Below, piece by piece: positions 1 through 7,521 of a stretch of DNA of 64,000 bases (position 1 is its first letter; every line of letters starts with the position of its first letter). The notes below the pieces were generated by a model that saw only the letters and a program-made list of their open reading frames with translations, was not told the DNA's origin and made no database searches. The position numbers and the translations under genes were made by a program. This DNA comes from Nocardia jinanensis (GTDB lineage: Bacteria > Actinomycetota > Actinomycetes > Mycobacteriales > Mycobacteriaceae), in NCBI RefSeq assembly GCF_014645735.1, contig NZ_BMMH01000003.1, positions 372,001 through 436,000 of the forward strand. The letters are read 5' to 3'.

Positions 1-302
1 TCGTGGCCGCCTTCATCGACAACATCCCCTATACGACCACCATGGCCCCGGTGGTCGAGGGCCTGGTCGAACAGACTCCCGACCACGGGCAGAGCCGGGC
101 GCTGTGGTGGGCTTTCGCCTTCGGTGCGGACTTCAGCGGTAACGGCACCGCGGTCGCCGCGAGCGCCAATGTGGTGGCCCTCGATATCGCGCGCCGGGCC
201 GGGCACCGGATCACCTTCTGGCAGTTCACCAGATACGGAATCGTGGTCACCGCGCTCAGCTGTGTGCTCGCCTGGATCTACGTGGCGGTCCGCTATTTCT
301 GA
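1..302 (+). CDS. C-terminal end of ArsB/NhaD-type ion permease (5' truncated by window edge)
   Basis: Only the last ~99 residues are present; the reading frame is open to the left edge. The segment FIDNIPYTTTMAPVV followed by a GADFSGNGTAVAASANVVA stretch and a final hydrophobic helix is typical of the last membrane segments of ArsB/NhaD/SLC13-type permeases, which export arsenite or exchange Na+/H+ at the cytoplasmic membrane. The substrate cannot be judged from this fragment. It converges on the LLM oxygenase gene with 11 bases between the two stop codons. Confidence 0.75.
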   Translation, partial: VAAFIDNIPYTTTMAPVVEGLVEQTPDHGQSRALWWAFAFGADFSGNGTAVAASANVVALDIARRAGHRITFWQFTRYGIVVTALSCVLAWIYVAVRYF

Positions 303-313
303 ATACCGTCCGG

Positions 314-1636
314 CTACACCGCGACGCGGTCGGTCTCCGAATCCGGCAGTGGCGGCAGTTCCAGATTCTCCCGGAAAGTGGCACCGAGGTAGTCGGAGCC
401 GGCGATATCGCGGCGGCGCAGTTCCGGCAGCAACCCGTTGGTGACGAAATCGCGGGTGCGCGGATCGTCGAGGCCACCGACGGTGACGATATCGAGAACA
501 CCCGCGCGATAGCGTTCCTCGATGGCGTCGGCCAATTGTTCCGGCGTACCCGCCGCCGACCAGTGGCCGGTATGCCGCGCTTCCAGGATCAACTCGCGCA
601 GAGTGCGCCCGGAAGCCGCGAGACGGGCGAAGATCTCGACCCGGCCGCGCCGACGGTGCACCGAATCGAGCTCGGGCAGCAGGCTTTCCGGGAGCGGCCG
701 ATCCAGCGGGAGATCGGAGAGATCCACCCCGCCGCCGAACATATCCGCGAGCAACCGGCGACCCGCGTCGAAATCGAAGGACTCCTCCTGTTCGCGGACC
801 AGCCGCGCGGCTTCGGCTTCGGTGGCGCCGTAGGTGGCGTGCAGGGAACTGAAGATGTACGGCAGTCCCTCGGGACGGCCCAGTTCCCGGGCGCGGGCCC
901 GGATCCCGCGGGTGTAGGTGAGCGCATCGTCGAGCGTGGTGAGCGAGGTGAACACCGCTTCGGCGTAACGGGCGCCGAGCTCCACCCCGCCCGCCGATTG
1001 TCCCGCCTGGAACTGCACCGGCCGCCGCTGCGGCAGCGGCGGGATGTTCAGCGGACCGCGCACGGTGAAATGGTCGCCCCGGTAATCGATCGGCCGGACC
1101 CGGGCCGGATCGAGTACGGCACCACCGCGACCGTCCGGAGTGAGCGCGCCCCGGCCCCACGAGTCGAAGAGCGCGTGCGTCACTTCCAGCGATTCCGCCG
1201 CCCGCGCATAGCGCTGCTCCGGACTCGGCAGCTCCCGATCGCTGTAATTCTCCTCGCCGAGCGAGGAAGTCACGGCATTCCAGGCCGAACGCCCGTTGCT
1301 CACATGATCGAGGGTGCCGAACAGCCGGGCCAGGTTGTAGGGATGGTGGAAGGTGGTGGTGACGGTGGCGATCAAACCGATATGCGTCGTCACCGAACTC
1401 AATGCGGAGAGGTAGATCAGCGGCTCCTGCGCGCCGATCGCGCCCTGGGCGCCGAAGCTGAGCAGATCGGCCGCGAAGAGCGCGTCGATCCGGTGGTCCT
1501 CGGCGACCTTCGCGACGGCGATCGCGGTATCCAGTGTCGAGCGGGCCGGGTCCACGGCCGCCGCGTAGATATCGGTACCTCCGCTGACTCCGGTGACCGT
1601 TTTGAGATGCCGTCGAGGTCTGCTGCGCGATACCAC
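314..1636 (-). CDS. LLM class flavin-dependent monooxygenase (NtaA/SnaA/DszA-type)
   Basis: A 440-residue protein with the bacterial luciferase-like TIM-barrel fold. Family-typical stretches are ALFAADLL near residue 55, TTTFHHPYNLARLFGTLDHVS around residues 93-113, GRSAWNAVTS just after it, and QAGQSAGG in the middle. Members use reduced FMN from a separate reductase to attack aminopolycarboxylates, sulfones or sulfonates. The N-terminus lacks the AWRHP-type segment common in NtaA/DszA relatives, so the first ~25 residues or the start (ATG at 1636) may be off. The substrate is unknown. A sulfonate/taurine-type ABC importer lies 12 kb away, so a shared sulfur-scavenging role is possible but only inferred. 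Confidence 0.8.
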   Translation of the reverse strand: MVSRSRPRRHLKTVTGVSGGTDIYAAAVDPARSTLDTAIAVAKVAEDHRIDALFAADLLSFGAQGAIGAQEPLIYLSALSSVTTHIGLIATVTTTFHHPYNLARLFGTLDHVSNGRSAWNAVTSSLGEENYSDRELPSPEQRYARAAESLEVTHALFDSWGRGALTPDGRGGAVLDPARVRPIDYRGDHFTVRGPLNIPPLPQRRPVQFQAGQSAGGVELGARYAEAVFTSLTTLDDALTYTRGIRARARELGRPEGLPYIFSSLHATYGATEAEAARLVREQEESFDFDAGRRLLADMFGGGVDLSDLPLDRPLPESLLPELDSVHRRRGRVEIFARLAASGRTLRELILEARHTGHWSAAGTPEQLADAIEERYRAGVLDIVTVGGLDDPRTRDFVTNGLLPELRRRDIAGSDYLGATFRENLELPPLPDSETDRVAV

Positions 1637-1810
1637 CGTCCGACGATAGGACGGTGCCGGCCGCCGCCGGTAGCCTTGCGCTCAGCGTGATCCGGAGGCA
1701 TACCGCCGGCGACGAGGGCGCCGGGGCCCGGCTCGTCACCCCGATCCGCGGGATCCTGACACTGACGCGGGGACGCGACACCGTGGACGTCGCTCCGGTT
1801 CGGTCGAGCT

Positions 1811-2068
1811 CTGCGCTATGTCCTGCGGTACTCCGACGATCCGGCGCTGACCCCCGACGCCCTCGCCGCCGCCCTCGATTGCTCACTCGGTTACCTGCGC
1901 AAAGCCCTCGAAACCGCGGACACCACTTGCCAGAACTTCACCCGATGTTTCGGGATGACGTCCGGGCGGATGCGCGCCCATTTCGTCGCACTCGGGACGG
2001 GCTCCGGGACGGCCGGCGCACCGGGCACGATCCAGAGCGGGGGGAACAGGGCGGGATCGTCGAAATAG
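1811..2068 (+). pseudogene. AraC-family DNA-binding domain remnant
   Basis: In one frame the sequence reads LRYVLRYSDDPALTPDALAA then LDCSLGYLRKALETADTT, which matches the first helix-turn-helix of AraC-type regulators (DPxLTPxxIAxALxxSxRYLxKxFE). There is no start codon with a regulator N-terminus upstream and the second helix-turn-helix is missing; the frame degrades and ends at a TAG at 2066-2068. I read it as a decayed fragment. Confidence 0.5.
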
Positions 2069-2447
2069 ACGTCCGCACCACCGAAATCGGCGTTCACCCC
2101 GATCACGAACTCGCTGAAACGCTACCGATCACGGTTCGCCGTAGCTCGAGACGAATAGGTGCATTTGCGGAACACCTCTCGGACCGGCCCACTGAGAGGA
2201 GCATCGGGCGGCACCCGGTCCGGTCCGCCGCGGGGTGGCAGTCCGGACGGCCCGCCGTAGCGAGGGGTGGCCCTGTCCCCAGCGATAGGAATCCCCGAAT
2301 GCCGACTGTTTGCTTAGACCCAGCACAATACGCGTTATCCGACCGGCAGGACAGAACGGCTCGAACTCTCTTTTGCCGTGCGGCCACCACCGCCCCCGTT
2401 ACCCACGACATTGCGTAGACATTTCGCCTGGGTAACCGAATCGAAGG
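2069..2447. other. No recognisable gene
   Basis: Short frames on both strands have no family resemblance and read as antisense or frameshifted peptide. I see no repeat or RNA gene. The stretch separates the AraC remnant from the hairpin ahead of the biosynthetic operon. Confidence 0.5.
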
Positions 2448-2483
2448 TTGATCGGCGCACTCGAATCACAGTGCGCCGATCAA
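2448..2483. promoter_or_regulatory. 13-bp perfect inverted repeat upstream of the biosynthetic operon
   Basis: The arms TTGATCGGCGCAC (2448-2460) and GTGCGCCGATCAA (2471-2483) are exact reverse complements around a 10-base spacer. The element ends about 100 bases before the first start codon of the operon. No T-run follows on either side, so an operator or an mRNA leader hairpin is as likely as a terminator. No regulator gene is adjacent. Confidence 0.6.
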
Positions 2484-2584
2484 TAGCCAGGAAGTATCGA
2501 GCACCTGTACAGCAGTGATGGCAGTGCGAGCATTGCCTGGATTCCGGAGCGTCCACGGGCACTCCGGTAGTGGGAAGAGAACAT

Positions 2585-3628
2585 ATGGAAGTTATCGAAC
2601 GCGACGTCCTGGAACAGATCACATCCGTAGTGGTCGACGGGGCCGTGCACAACATCGGCCTGCTCAAGGATTTCCACCGGAACCCCACTCTGGCGGCGTT
2701 CGTTCCCGATCTCGCCAGGGTCTCCATCAGCTGGGTGCGACTGCGTCCCGGCGAAGAGTTGTCGGTACACGAGCATCCGACCAAGAGCATGATCATCGTC
2801 GCCGAGGGCACCGGCAGGACGATGGGCGATACCACCACCGATATCCGTTCCGGCGATATCGTCGTGGTGCCACCGGGGTCCCGGCACGGTTTCGCCGGCA
2901 CCGAACCGAGCGGGTTCTGGGCACTGTCGGTGCAATTCGAAGGCGCCGGACTGTACGAGGATCCCGACAATGCCCGCGTCACGTTCGTCGGCGACCGTCC
3001 GGATATCGCCGCGGTCCGAATCGAGAACGACAAGTACATGCGCGCCTACGCGGACAACGCGCTCGTCCGGATGATCAGCGATATCGATGGGCAACCCGAC
3101 GGTGTGCGCGAGAGCCTGCTGGATCACCTGCAGGGATGGTCCAACGCGTTCCAGCGCGTCATCGCGGCCCGGATCGTCGGAGAGGGCGACGGTCCGGCCC
3201 GTGACCTGGCCGACGAGCACCTCGTCGAGGAGGTCGGACACCACCGTCTGCTCGCCGATATCCGGGACGGACGCGAGACTCGCTGGGACCCGGTGATCGC
3301 CGCGGTGTCCTCGTGGTTCCTCGACCGGATGACCACGGGCTCCAGCGTGGAGCGCACCGTTCTGGCCCATCTCGTCCTCGAGGGCAGCGGAATGATCTTC
3401 CACGCCACCGGCGTGCACGCCTTCGCGGCGAGCGAGTACTTCCGGCTACACGACGGCGCCGATGCCGAACATCTCGAGATGGGCTACCGCGAACTGGCCG
3501 AACGTCGCGATTGGACGCCCGAGCAGGTGAGCGATGTGCTGCGCCGGGGATGGCAGATGATGGAGTTGTTGTGCGATCGGATCGCCGATCGCGCGCGGAC
3601 CGCCGCCCGCACCGACCATGTCCGCTGA
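2585..3628 (+). CDS. Cupin / heme-oxygenase-like diiron oxygenase (HDO) fusion protein
   Basis: A 347-residue two-domain protein. Residues ~50-120 form a cupin: motif 1 contains VHEHP (H62, E63, H64) and motif 2 GDIVVVPPGSRHGF (H101). Residues ~170-335 look like an HDO domain: DEHLVEEVGHHRLL (E211, E215, H219/H220), LVLEGS (E266) and YFRLHDGADAEHLEMG, giving H289-x3-D293-x2-H296, the HxxxDxxH signature of HDO enzymes such as CADD and SznF. The known family uses two irons and O2 for N-oxygenation, oxidative decarboxylation or C-C cleavage. ATG 2585 is preferred because GGGAAGAGA lies just upstream; GTG 2570 is in frame. It is the first gene of the operon and overlaps the next by 11 bases. The substrate is unknown. 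Confidence 0.8.
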   Translation: MEVIERDVLEQITSVVVDGAVHNIGLLKDFHRNPTLAAFVPDLARVSISWVRLRPGEELSVHEHPTKSMIIVAEGTGRTMGDTTTDIRSGDIVVVPPGSRHGFAGTEPSGFWALSVQFEGAGLYEDPDNARVTFVGDRPDIAAVRIENDKYMRAYADNALVRMISDIDGQPDGVRESLLDHLQGWSNAFQRVIAARIVGEGDGPARDLADEHLVEEVGHHRLLADIRDGRETRWDPVIAAVSSWFLDRMTTGSSVERTVLAHLVLEGSGMIFHATGVHAFAASEYFRLHDGADAEHLEMGYRELAERRDWTPEQVSDVLRRGWQMMELLCDRIADRARTAARTDHVR

Positions 3629-3995
3629 GCAATCACGGTTCGCGGACCTGGAACAGCGAATCCTGACCGCGATATTCCAGCGCGACAAGAGCGCGATGGC
3701 CGAACTGATGCACCCCGACGGCTATGGATTCGACGCGACCATGGGCCTGGTGAGCCAGCGCGCGCTGATCGCCGGGATAGACGCGTTGACGCCGGACGCG
3801 CGCTATATCGCCGATGAGATCCGGGTAGTAGACGCCGGTCCGCGGGCGGCGGCGCTCACCTACCGCCTTCGCCAATGGGGCGAATTCGGCGGTGCCCCGC
3901 TACCCGCGGTCGTGTTCTGCAGCAGTGTCTGGCGGCACGGACCGGTGGGCTGGCAGGCCGTGTTCCATCACGAGACGCCGGCCCGCACGGCCTGA
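3618..3995 (+). CDS. NTF2-like (DUF4440/SnoaL-type) small protein
   Basis: A 125-residue protein with an alpha+beta NTF2-like pattern: an N-terminal helix with LEQRILTAIFQRDKSAMAEL, a central IRVVDAGPRAAALTYRL strand pair and a C-terminal CSSVWRHGPVGWQAVFHHETP strand pair. Such proteins act as small cyclases, isomerases or binding subunits, or have no catalytic role. Its ATG lies inside the end of the upstream cupin/HDO gene, so translation is probably coupled. The C-terminal motif recurs at the end of the flavoprotein monooxygenase in the same operon (CSTVWRRDPNIGWTAAVHH), suggesting an internal duplication and a shared partner or substrate. Confidence 0.75.
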   Translation: MSAEQSRFADLEQRILTAIFQRDKSAMAELMHPDGYGFDATMGLVSQRALIAGIDALTPDARYIADEIRVVDAGPRAAALTYRLRQWGEFGGAPLPAVVFCSSVWRHGPVGWQAVFHHETPARTA

Positions 3996-4014
3996 TAGTT
4001 CGAAGGGTTCGACT

Positions 4015-5091
4015 ATGGAAACAACCCGCGGCCCGCGGACGCGGACCACGATGACGCACCCACCGGGTGCGCACGCCGACACCGAACAGTGGCGGCGAGC
4101 GTGGCGGCGGCTCTATGACACTCCGGCCGGTGATGTCCCCCTCGGGCGAATCGTGCACTGGCGCGCGGTGGTCGACACCCTGGGCATCGGCGCGGGCCTG
4201 GATCACGACCGCGCGCTCGTCACCCGCGGGTTCTTCTATCAACCGCATACGGCAATCCCCGGACTCGCCGACCTGCGGGCAGACCGCGACGCCGCGCGCC
4301 GACTCGGGGCGCGGTGGGTGCTGTATCCGGTGCTCCGTCTCGATGCGGCCGACGAGCTCGCAGATCACGGCGCCACGCTGCTGCCATGGTTCCTCGAGGC
4401 CGACTATGTTCCGGCCGGCGAGGTCGACCGGGACCTGCGGACCCTGCTGGGCGGAGCACGGTTCCGCGATCTGCGACGGCTCGTCCGCCGAGCCGACGAA
4501 CACTACACCTGGGAGGTGTTCACGGGCACCGATATCGACGACGAGGTGCTGGTCTCGTTCGACCGGCTGCATCGGATGAACCTGGCCAAGTACGGGCACC
4601 GGCACAACCATTTCGCACTCCCGATTCTGCGAGATCTCGCCGCCTCGGCACTGGGTGATCGATTGTGCGTCTTCCGGCGCCGCGGATCCGGCGGTGCACC
4701 GGTCCAGGCGGTCCTGGCTCTGCGCGGCAGCCACCTCGATACGCTCGATGTGCTCGTGCACGGGATCGACCACGCGACCGTGCCGTCCGCACAGAACCTG
4801 TACGCGACCGCGCTGTATCGCATCTACCACTGGGGGCAGGCGCACGGTATCCACCGGTTCGCCCTCGGCCGCGGCGCCGAACGCGTGAAACTGGATCTGG
4901 GAGCGAATCGATTCCATGTGGTGGCCAATGCGCTGATCCACGTCGACGACGCGGATCCCGCGGAATCGGGAGCCGGCCCGCTGCGCGAGGCCGCGCGGGC
5001 CGCGATCGACCGGCCGCTGCGCGAACTGGCGTCGACTACCGGGCGCCGGGGCCGCGCCGCCGCCGTGCTGCTGCCCGGCGGTGCCGGATGA
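4015..5091 (+). CDS. FemAB/BioF2-like GNAT-fold acyltransferase
   Basis: A 358-residue protein. The C-terminal half has the pattern of FemAB-like or BioF2-like GNAT proteins: a KYGHRHNHFALPILRDLA helix, VLALRGSHLDTLDVLVHG strands, a YATALYRIYHWGQAHGI helix and a FALGRGAERVKLDLGANRF ending, where GNAT members bind the acyl donor. Family members acylate amines using acyl-CoA or aminoacyl-tRNA. The start at ATG 4015 has GAAGGG seven bases upstream; ATG 4051 is an alternative. It sits 19 bases after the NTF2-like gene and its stop overlaps the aminotransferase start (ATGA). I infer amide formation on the cluster product; donor and acceptor are unknown. Confidence 0.65.
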   Translation: METTRGPRTRTTMTHPPGAHADTEQWRRAWRRLYDTPAGDVPLGRIVHWRAVVDTLGIGAGLDHDRALVTRGFFYQPHTAIPGLADLRADRDAARRLGARWVLYPVLRLDAADELADHGATLLPWFLEADYVPAGEVDRDLRTLLGGARFRDLRRLVRRADEHYTWEVFTGTDIDDEVLVSFDRLHRMNLAKYGHRHNHFALPILRDLAASALGDRLCVFRRRGSGGAPVQAVLALRGSHLDTLDVLVHGIDHATVPSAQNLYATALYRIYHWGQAHGIHRFALGRGAERVKLDLGANRFHVVANALIHVDDADPAESGAGPLREAARAAIDRPLRELASTTGRRGRAAAVLLPGGAG

Positions 5092-5990
5092 GCGGCCTGG
5101 CGACAGCGGGCGCCGTGGCGGCGATATGGCTGGACGGTGAACTGGTCGACCCCGCCGAAGCCACCCTTCCGGTCCTCAGTTTCGGACTGCACAATGCCCA
5201 CTGCGTCTTCGAGGGCATCCGGGTTCACGCCGGACGAGCCTTCGCAGCGACCGAACATGCTGAGCGGTTGCATACCTCGGCCACCGCGATCGGTATGACA
5301 CTGCCCTGGTCCGTGGCCCGGATCGAGGCGGCCATCGATACCGCGGTGGTCGCCGCCGGATGCGCGGAAGCGTATGTGCGGCCGGTGGCCTGGCGCGGCG
5401 CGGAGATGATCGGTATCGACTATTCGGGCACCAGTGTCCATCTCGCCGTGGGGGTCGTCCGCTGGCCGACGCCCAGCGGACCGAGACCACCACTGCGCCT
5501 TGAGATATCACGGTGGCAGCGCCCCGCGCCGACCATGGCGCCGGCACAGGCGAAGACCTCGGCGAGTTATCTCGTCGGCTCCCTGGCGCTGGCGCAGGCA
5601 CACGACAACGGCTACGACGACGCGCTGTTGCTCGACCACCGCGGCTACGTCGCGGAGGCCACCGGAGCCAATATCTTTCTCGTCACGAAGGGTGAGCTCG
5701 TCACGCCCGTCGCCGACACCTTCCTCGACGGAATCACCCGCCGAACGGTGTTGCGCCTGGCCGAACGGATGGAGATCCCGACCCGTGTCGCCCGCATAAC
5801 TCTCGCGGATCTCGCCGATGCCGACGAAGTCTTCCTCACCGGCACGGCATCCGGGGTGGCTCCGGTCGCGCAGATCGCCGATACGACCTACCCGACGACG
5901 CGCCCCCGCACCCGCGCCCTCGCCGAGGCCTATCTCCAGCTCGTTCACGCCCATCGCACCGAGGAGACGCCACGAATACCATCGGCATAA
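5088..5990 (+). CDS. PLP-dependent class IV aminotransferase (branched-chain aminotransferase-like)
   Basis: A 300-residue fold-type IV aminotransferase. The BCAT-like features are GLHNAHCVFEGIR (residues 33-45), YVRPVAWRGAEMIGI (97-111), the PLP lysine K156 in APAQAKTSASY, and GYDDALLLDHRGYVAEATGANIFLV. Housekeeping IlvE transfers the amino group between glutamate and branched-chain keto acids. Here the gene is embedded in a secondary-metabolism-like operon, overlaps the acyltransferase by 4 bases, and carries the Shine-Dalgarno of the next gene inside its last codons. I infer that it makes or consumes an amino acid precursor of the cluster product. D-amino-acid transaminase or aminodeoxychorismate lyase activity is less likely given the BCAT-like arginine motif. 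Confidence 0.8.
   Translation: MSGLATAGAVAAIWLDGELVDPAEATLPVLSFGLHNAHCVFEGIRVHAGRAFAATEHAERLHTSATAIGMTLPWSVARIEAAIDTAVVAAGCAEAYVRPVAWRGAEMIGIDYSGTSVHLAVGVVRWPTPSGPRPPLRLEISRWQRPAPTMAPAQAKTSASYLVGSLALAQAHDNGYDDALLLDHRGYVAEATGANIFLVTKGELVTPVADTFLDGITRRTVLRLAERMEIPTRVARITLADLADADEVFLTGTASGVAPVAQIADTTYPTTRPRTRALAEAYLQLVHAHRTEETPRIPSA
5961..5974 (+). promoter_or_regulatory. Shine-Dalgarno with ACG initiation codon for the flavoprotein gene
   Basis: GAGGAG at 5961-5966 is followed after 5 bases by ACG at 5972-5974. The frame from this ACG reads (M)NTIGIIGTGISALHLAL, the expected beginning of a StyA-type FAD domain. No ATG, GTG or TTG occurs in this frame between 5696 and 6044, and starting at 6044 would delete the dinucleotide-binding motif. 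The next gene (7522) uses the same GAGGAG at the same 5-base spacing. Either ACG is the start, or ATG was mutated or misread. Confidence 0.7.
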
Positions 5991-7519
5991 TCGGCACCGG
6001 GATATCGGCCCTGCACCTGGCGCTGCTCCTCCAGCAGCACGGGGTGGCCGTCACCCTCTACACCGACAGGACCCCGGCGCAGATCCGCGACGGCCGCCTG
6101 CCGAACAACGTATGCCGCTTCGGCCGGACCCGGGAGCGCGAGCGAGCGCTCGGTGTCGACCACTGGAATTTCCCGGATTTCGGAATGAACTGCGCTCATG
6201 TCCGCGTCGGCGCGGATCCACCCATCGCCTTTCGCGGCGATCTGCGCAGCCGGGCCGCATTCGTCGACTTCCGGCTGTATCTTCCGCGATTGCTCGCCGA
6301 CTACCGCGATCGGGGCGGCGTCGTGGTCGAGGTCGCGGATGCCCGAACAGCGGTGACACGATTCGGCGGCGACCACGCGCTGACCGTGGTCGCCACCGGA
6401 GGCCGCGGCCTCGGCGACGAACTCTTCCCGCGGATACCGGAACGCAGTGCCGACCGCCCCGCGCGGCTGCTGATGGCCGGCTTGTTCCACGGTGTCGCCC
6501 ATACCGATCCGATGGGCATGCATCTGGAAATCGTCCCCGGCGCCGGCGAGATCTTTCAGACACCGGTGTATTCGCTGATCGGACGGGTCGCGGGCGTCAC
6601 ATTCGAGGCGGTGCCGGACGGACCGTGGAGCGATCTCGTCGGCCGTAACTATTACGACGACCCTCGAGCCTGCGCCGACGCGGTTCGGGAGTTGACAGCC
6701 GGTACCGAGATCGCCGACCGTCTCGATCCGCGGCAGTTCGCGCTGACACGTCCCCTGGATCTGTTGCAGGGCACGGTCACCTCCACCGTGCGCGTCCCGT
6801 GGGCGCAGCTCGGGCCGGACCGCTACGCGGTCGCAGTGGGTGATGCCGCCGTGCTCAATGACCCGGTCACCGGGCAGGGTGGAAATCTCGCAGTCACCGC
6901 GGCATGGGAACTGGGCCGGGCCATCGTCGACGAGACAGTATTCGACGAACGCTTCTGCCGAGAGTGGGCGGACCGATTGTGGGAGATGAGCCGGGACGTC
7001 ACCGAATGGACCTCCTCGGCGCTCGGCCCACCGCCCGACCAGGTGTTCGACGTGTTCCGCGCGGCCGCGAAACATCAAGAGGTCGCGGACGCCTACCTCG
7101 ACAACTTCGACGATCCGCGGGCGATGTGGTCGGCGATGGCGACCCCGCAGCGCGCGGCCGCCTTCCTCGATCGAGTGATCGCGGGGATCAGCGCACAGAT
7201 CCCCGATCGCGCCGTCGTCGATCGTGAACTCCGCCTGCTCGACGCACTCAGGTCAGGGCGACCACAGACGATTTCCGCCCTCATGGCGCCCGACGGCGTA
7301 CTGGTCGACGAGCACGGCTGCCGTTCACCGGGCGGCCGGCAGTGGAATCCGGACGCGGCCGGTCCCCCGGTCGGCCTATCGGTGGTCCGGCTGACCGATA
7401 GCGCCGAGTTGGTGACCTACCGGCAGCGTGGTCGACACTGCTCGACGGTGTGGCGGCGTGATCCGAACATCGGATGGACCGCCGCGGTCCACCACCGGTC
7501 CCCGAACCCCGAGGAGTAG
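5972..7519 (+). CDS. Styrene-monooxygenase-like FAD monooxygenase with C-terminal NTF2-like domain
   Basis: 515 residues if begun at ACG 5972. Residues 4-33 (IGIIGTGISALHLALLLQQH, then VTLYTDR) form the Rossmann FAD motif; residues 290-304 (GDAAVLNDPVTGQGG) are the StyA/group E signature for FAD and pyrophosphate contact. Group E enzymes epoxidise alkenes or indoles, or oxidise sulfur or nitrogen, with FADH2 supplied by a separate reductase; no reductase gene is in this operon. From about residue 413 the protein continues into an NTF2-like domain resembling the stand-alone protein at 3618. That extension is not part of ordinary StyA (about 415 residues). The stop codon directly follows the Shine-Dalgarno of the next gene. 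Confidence 0.8.
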   Translation, partial: TNTIGIIGTGISALHLALLLQQHGVAVTLYTDRTPAQIRDGRLPNNVCRFGRTRERERALGVDHWNFPDFGMNCAHVRVGADPPIAFRGDLRSRAAFVDFRLYLPRLLADYRDRGGVVVEVADARTAVTRFGGDHALTVVATGGRGLGDELFPRIPERSADRPARLLMAGLFHGVAHTDPMGMHLEIVPGAGEIFQTPVYSLIGRVAGVTFEAVPDGPWSDLVGRNYYDDPRACADAVRELTAGTEIADRLDPRQFALTRPLDLLQGTVTSTVRVPWAQLGPDRYAVAVGDAAVLNDPVTGQGGNLAVTAAWELGRAIVDETVFDERFCREWADRLWEMSRDVTEWTSSALGPPPDQVFDVFRAAAKHQEVADAYLDNFDDPRAMWSAMATPQRAAAFLDRVIAGISAQIPDRAVVDRELRLLDALRSGRPQTISALMAPDGVLVDEHGCRSPGGRQWNPDAAGPPVGLSVVRLTDSAELVTYRQRGRHCSTVWRRDPNIGWTAAVHHRSPNPEE

Positions 7520-7521
7520 CA

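Noticed and set aside
6044..7519. Starting the flavoprotein monooxygenase at GTG/ATG 6044
   Set aside because: This would remove the GxGxxA-type FAD motif required by the family; ACG 5972 with a Shine-Dalgarno fits better.
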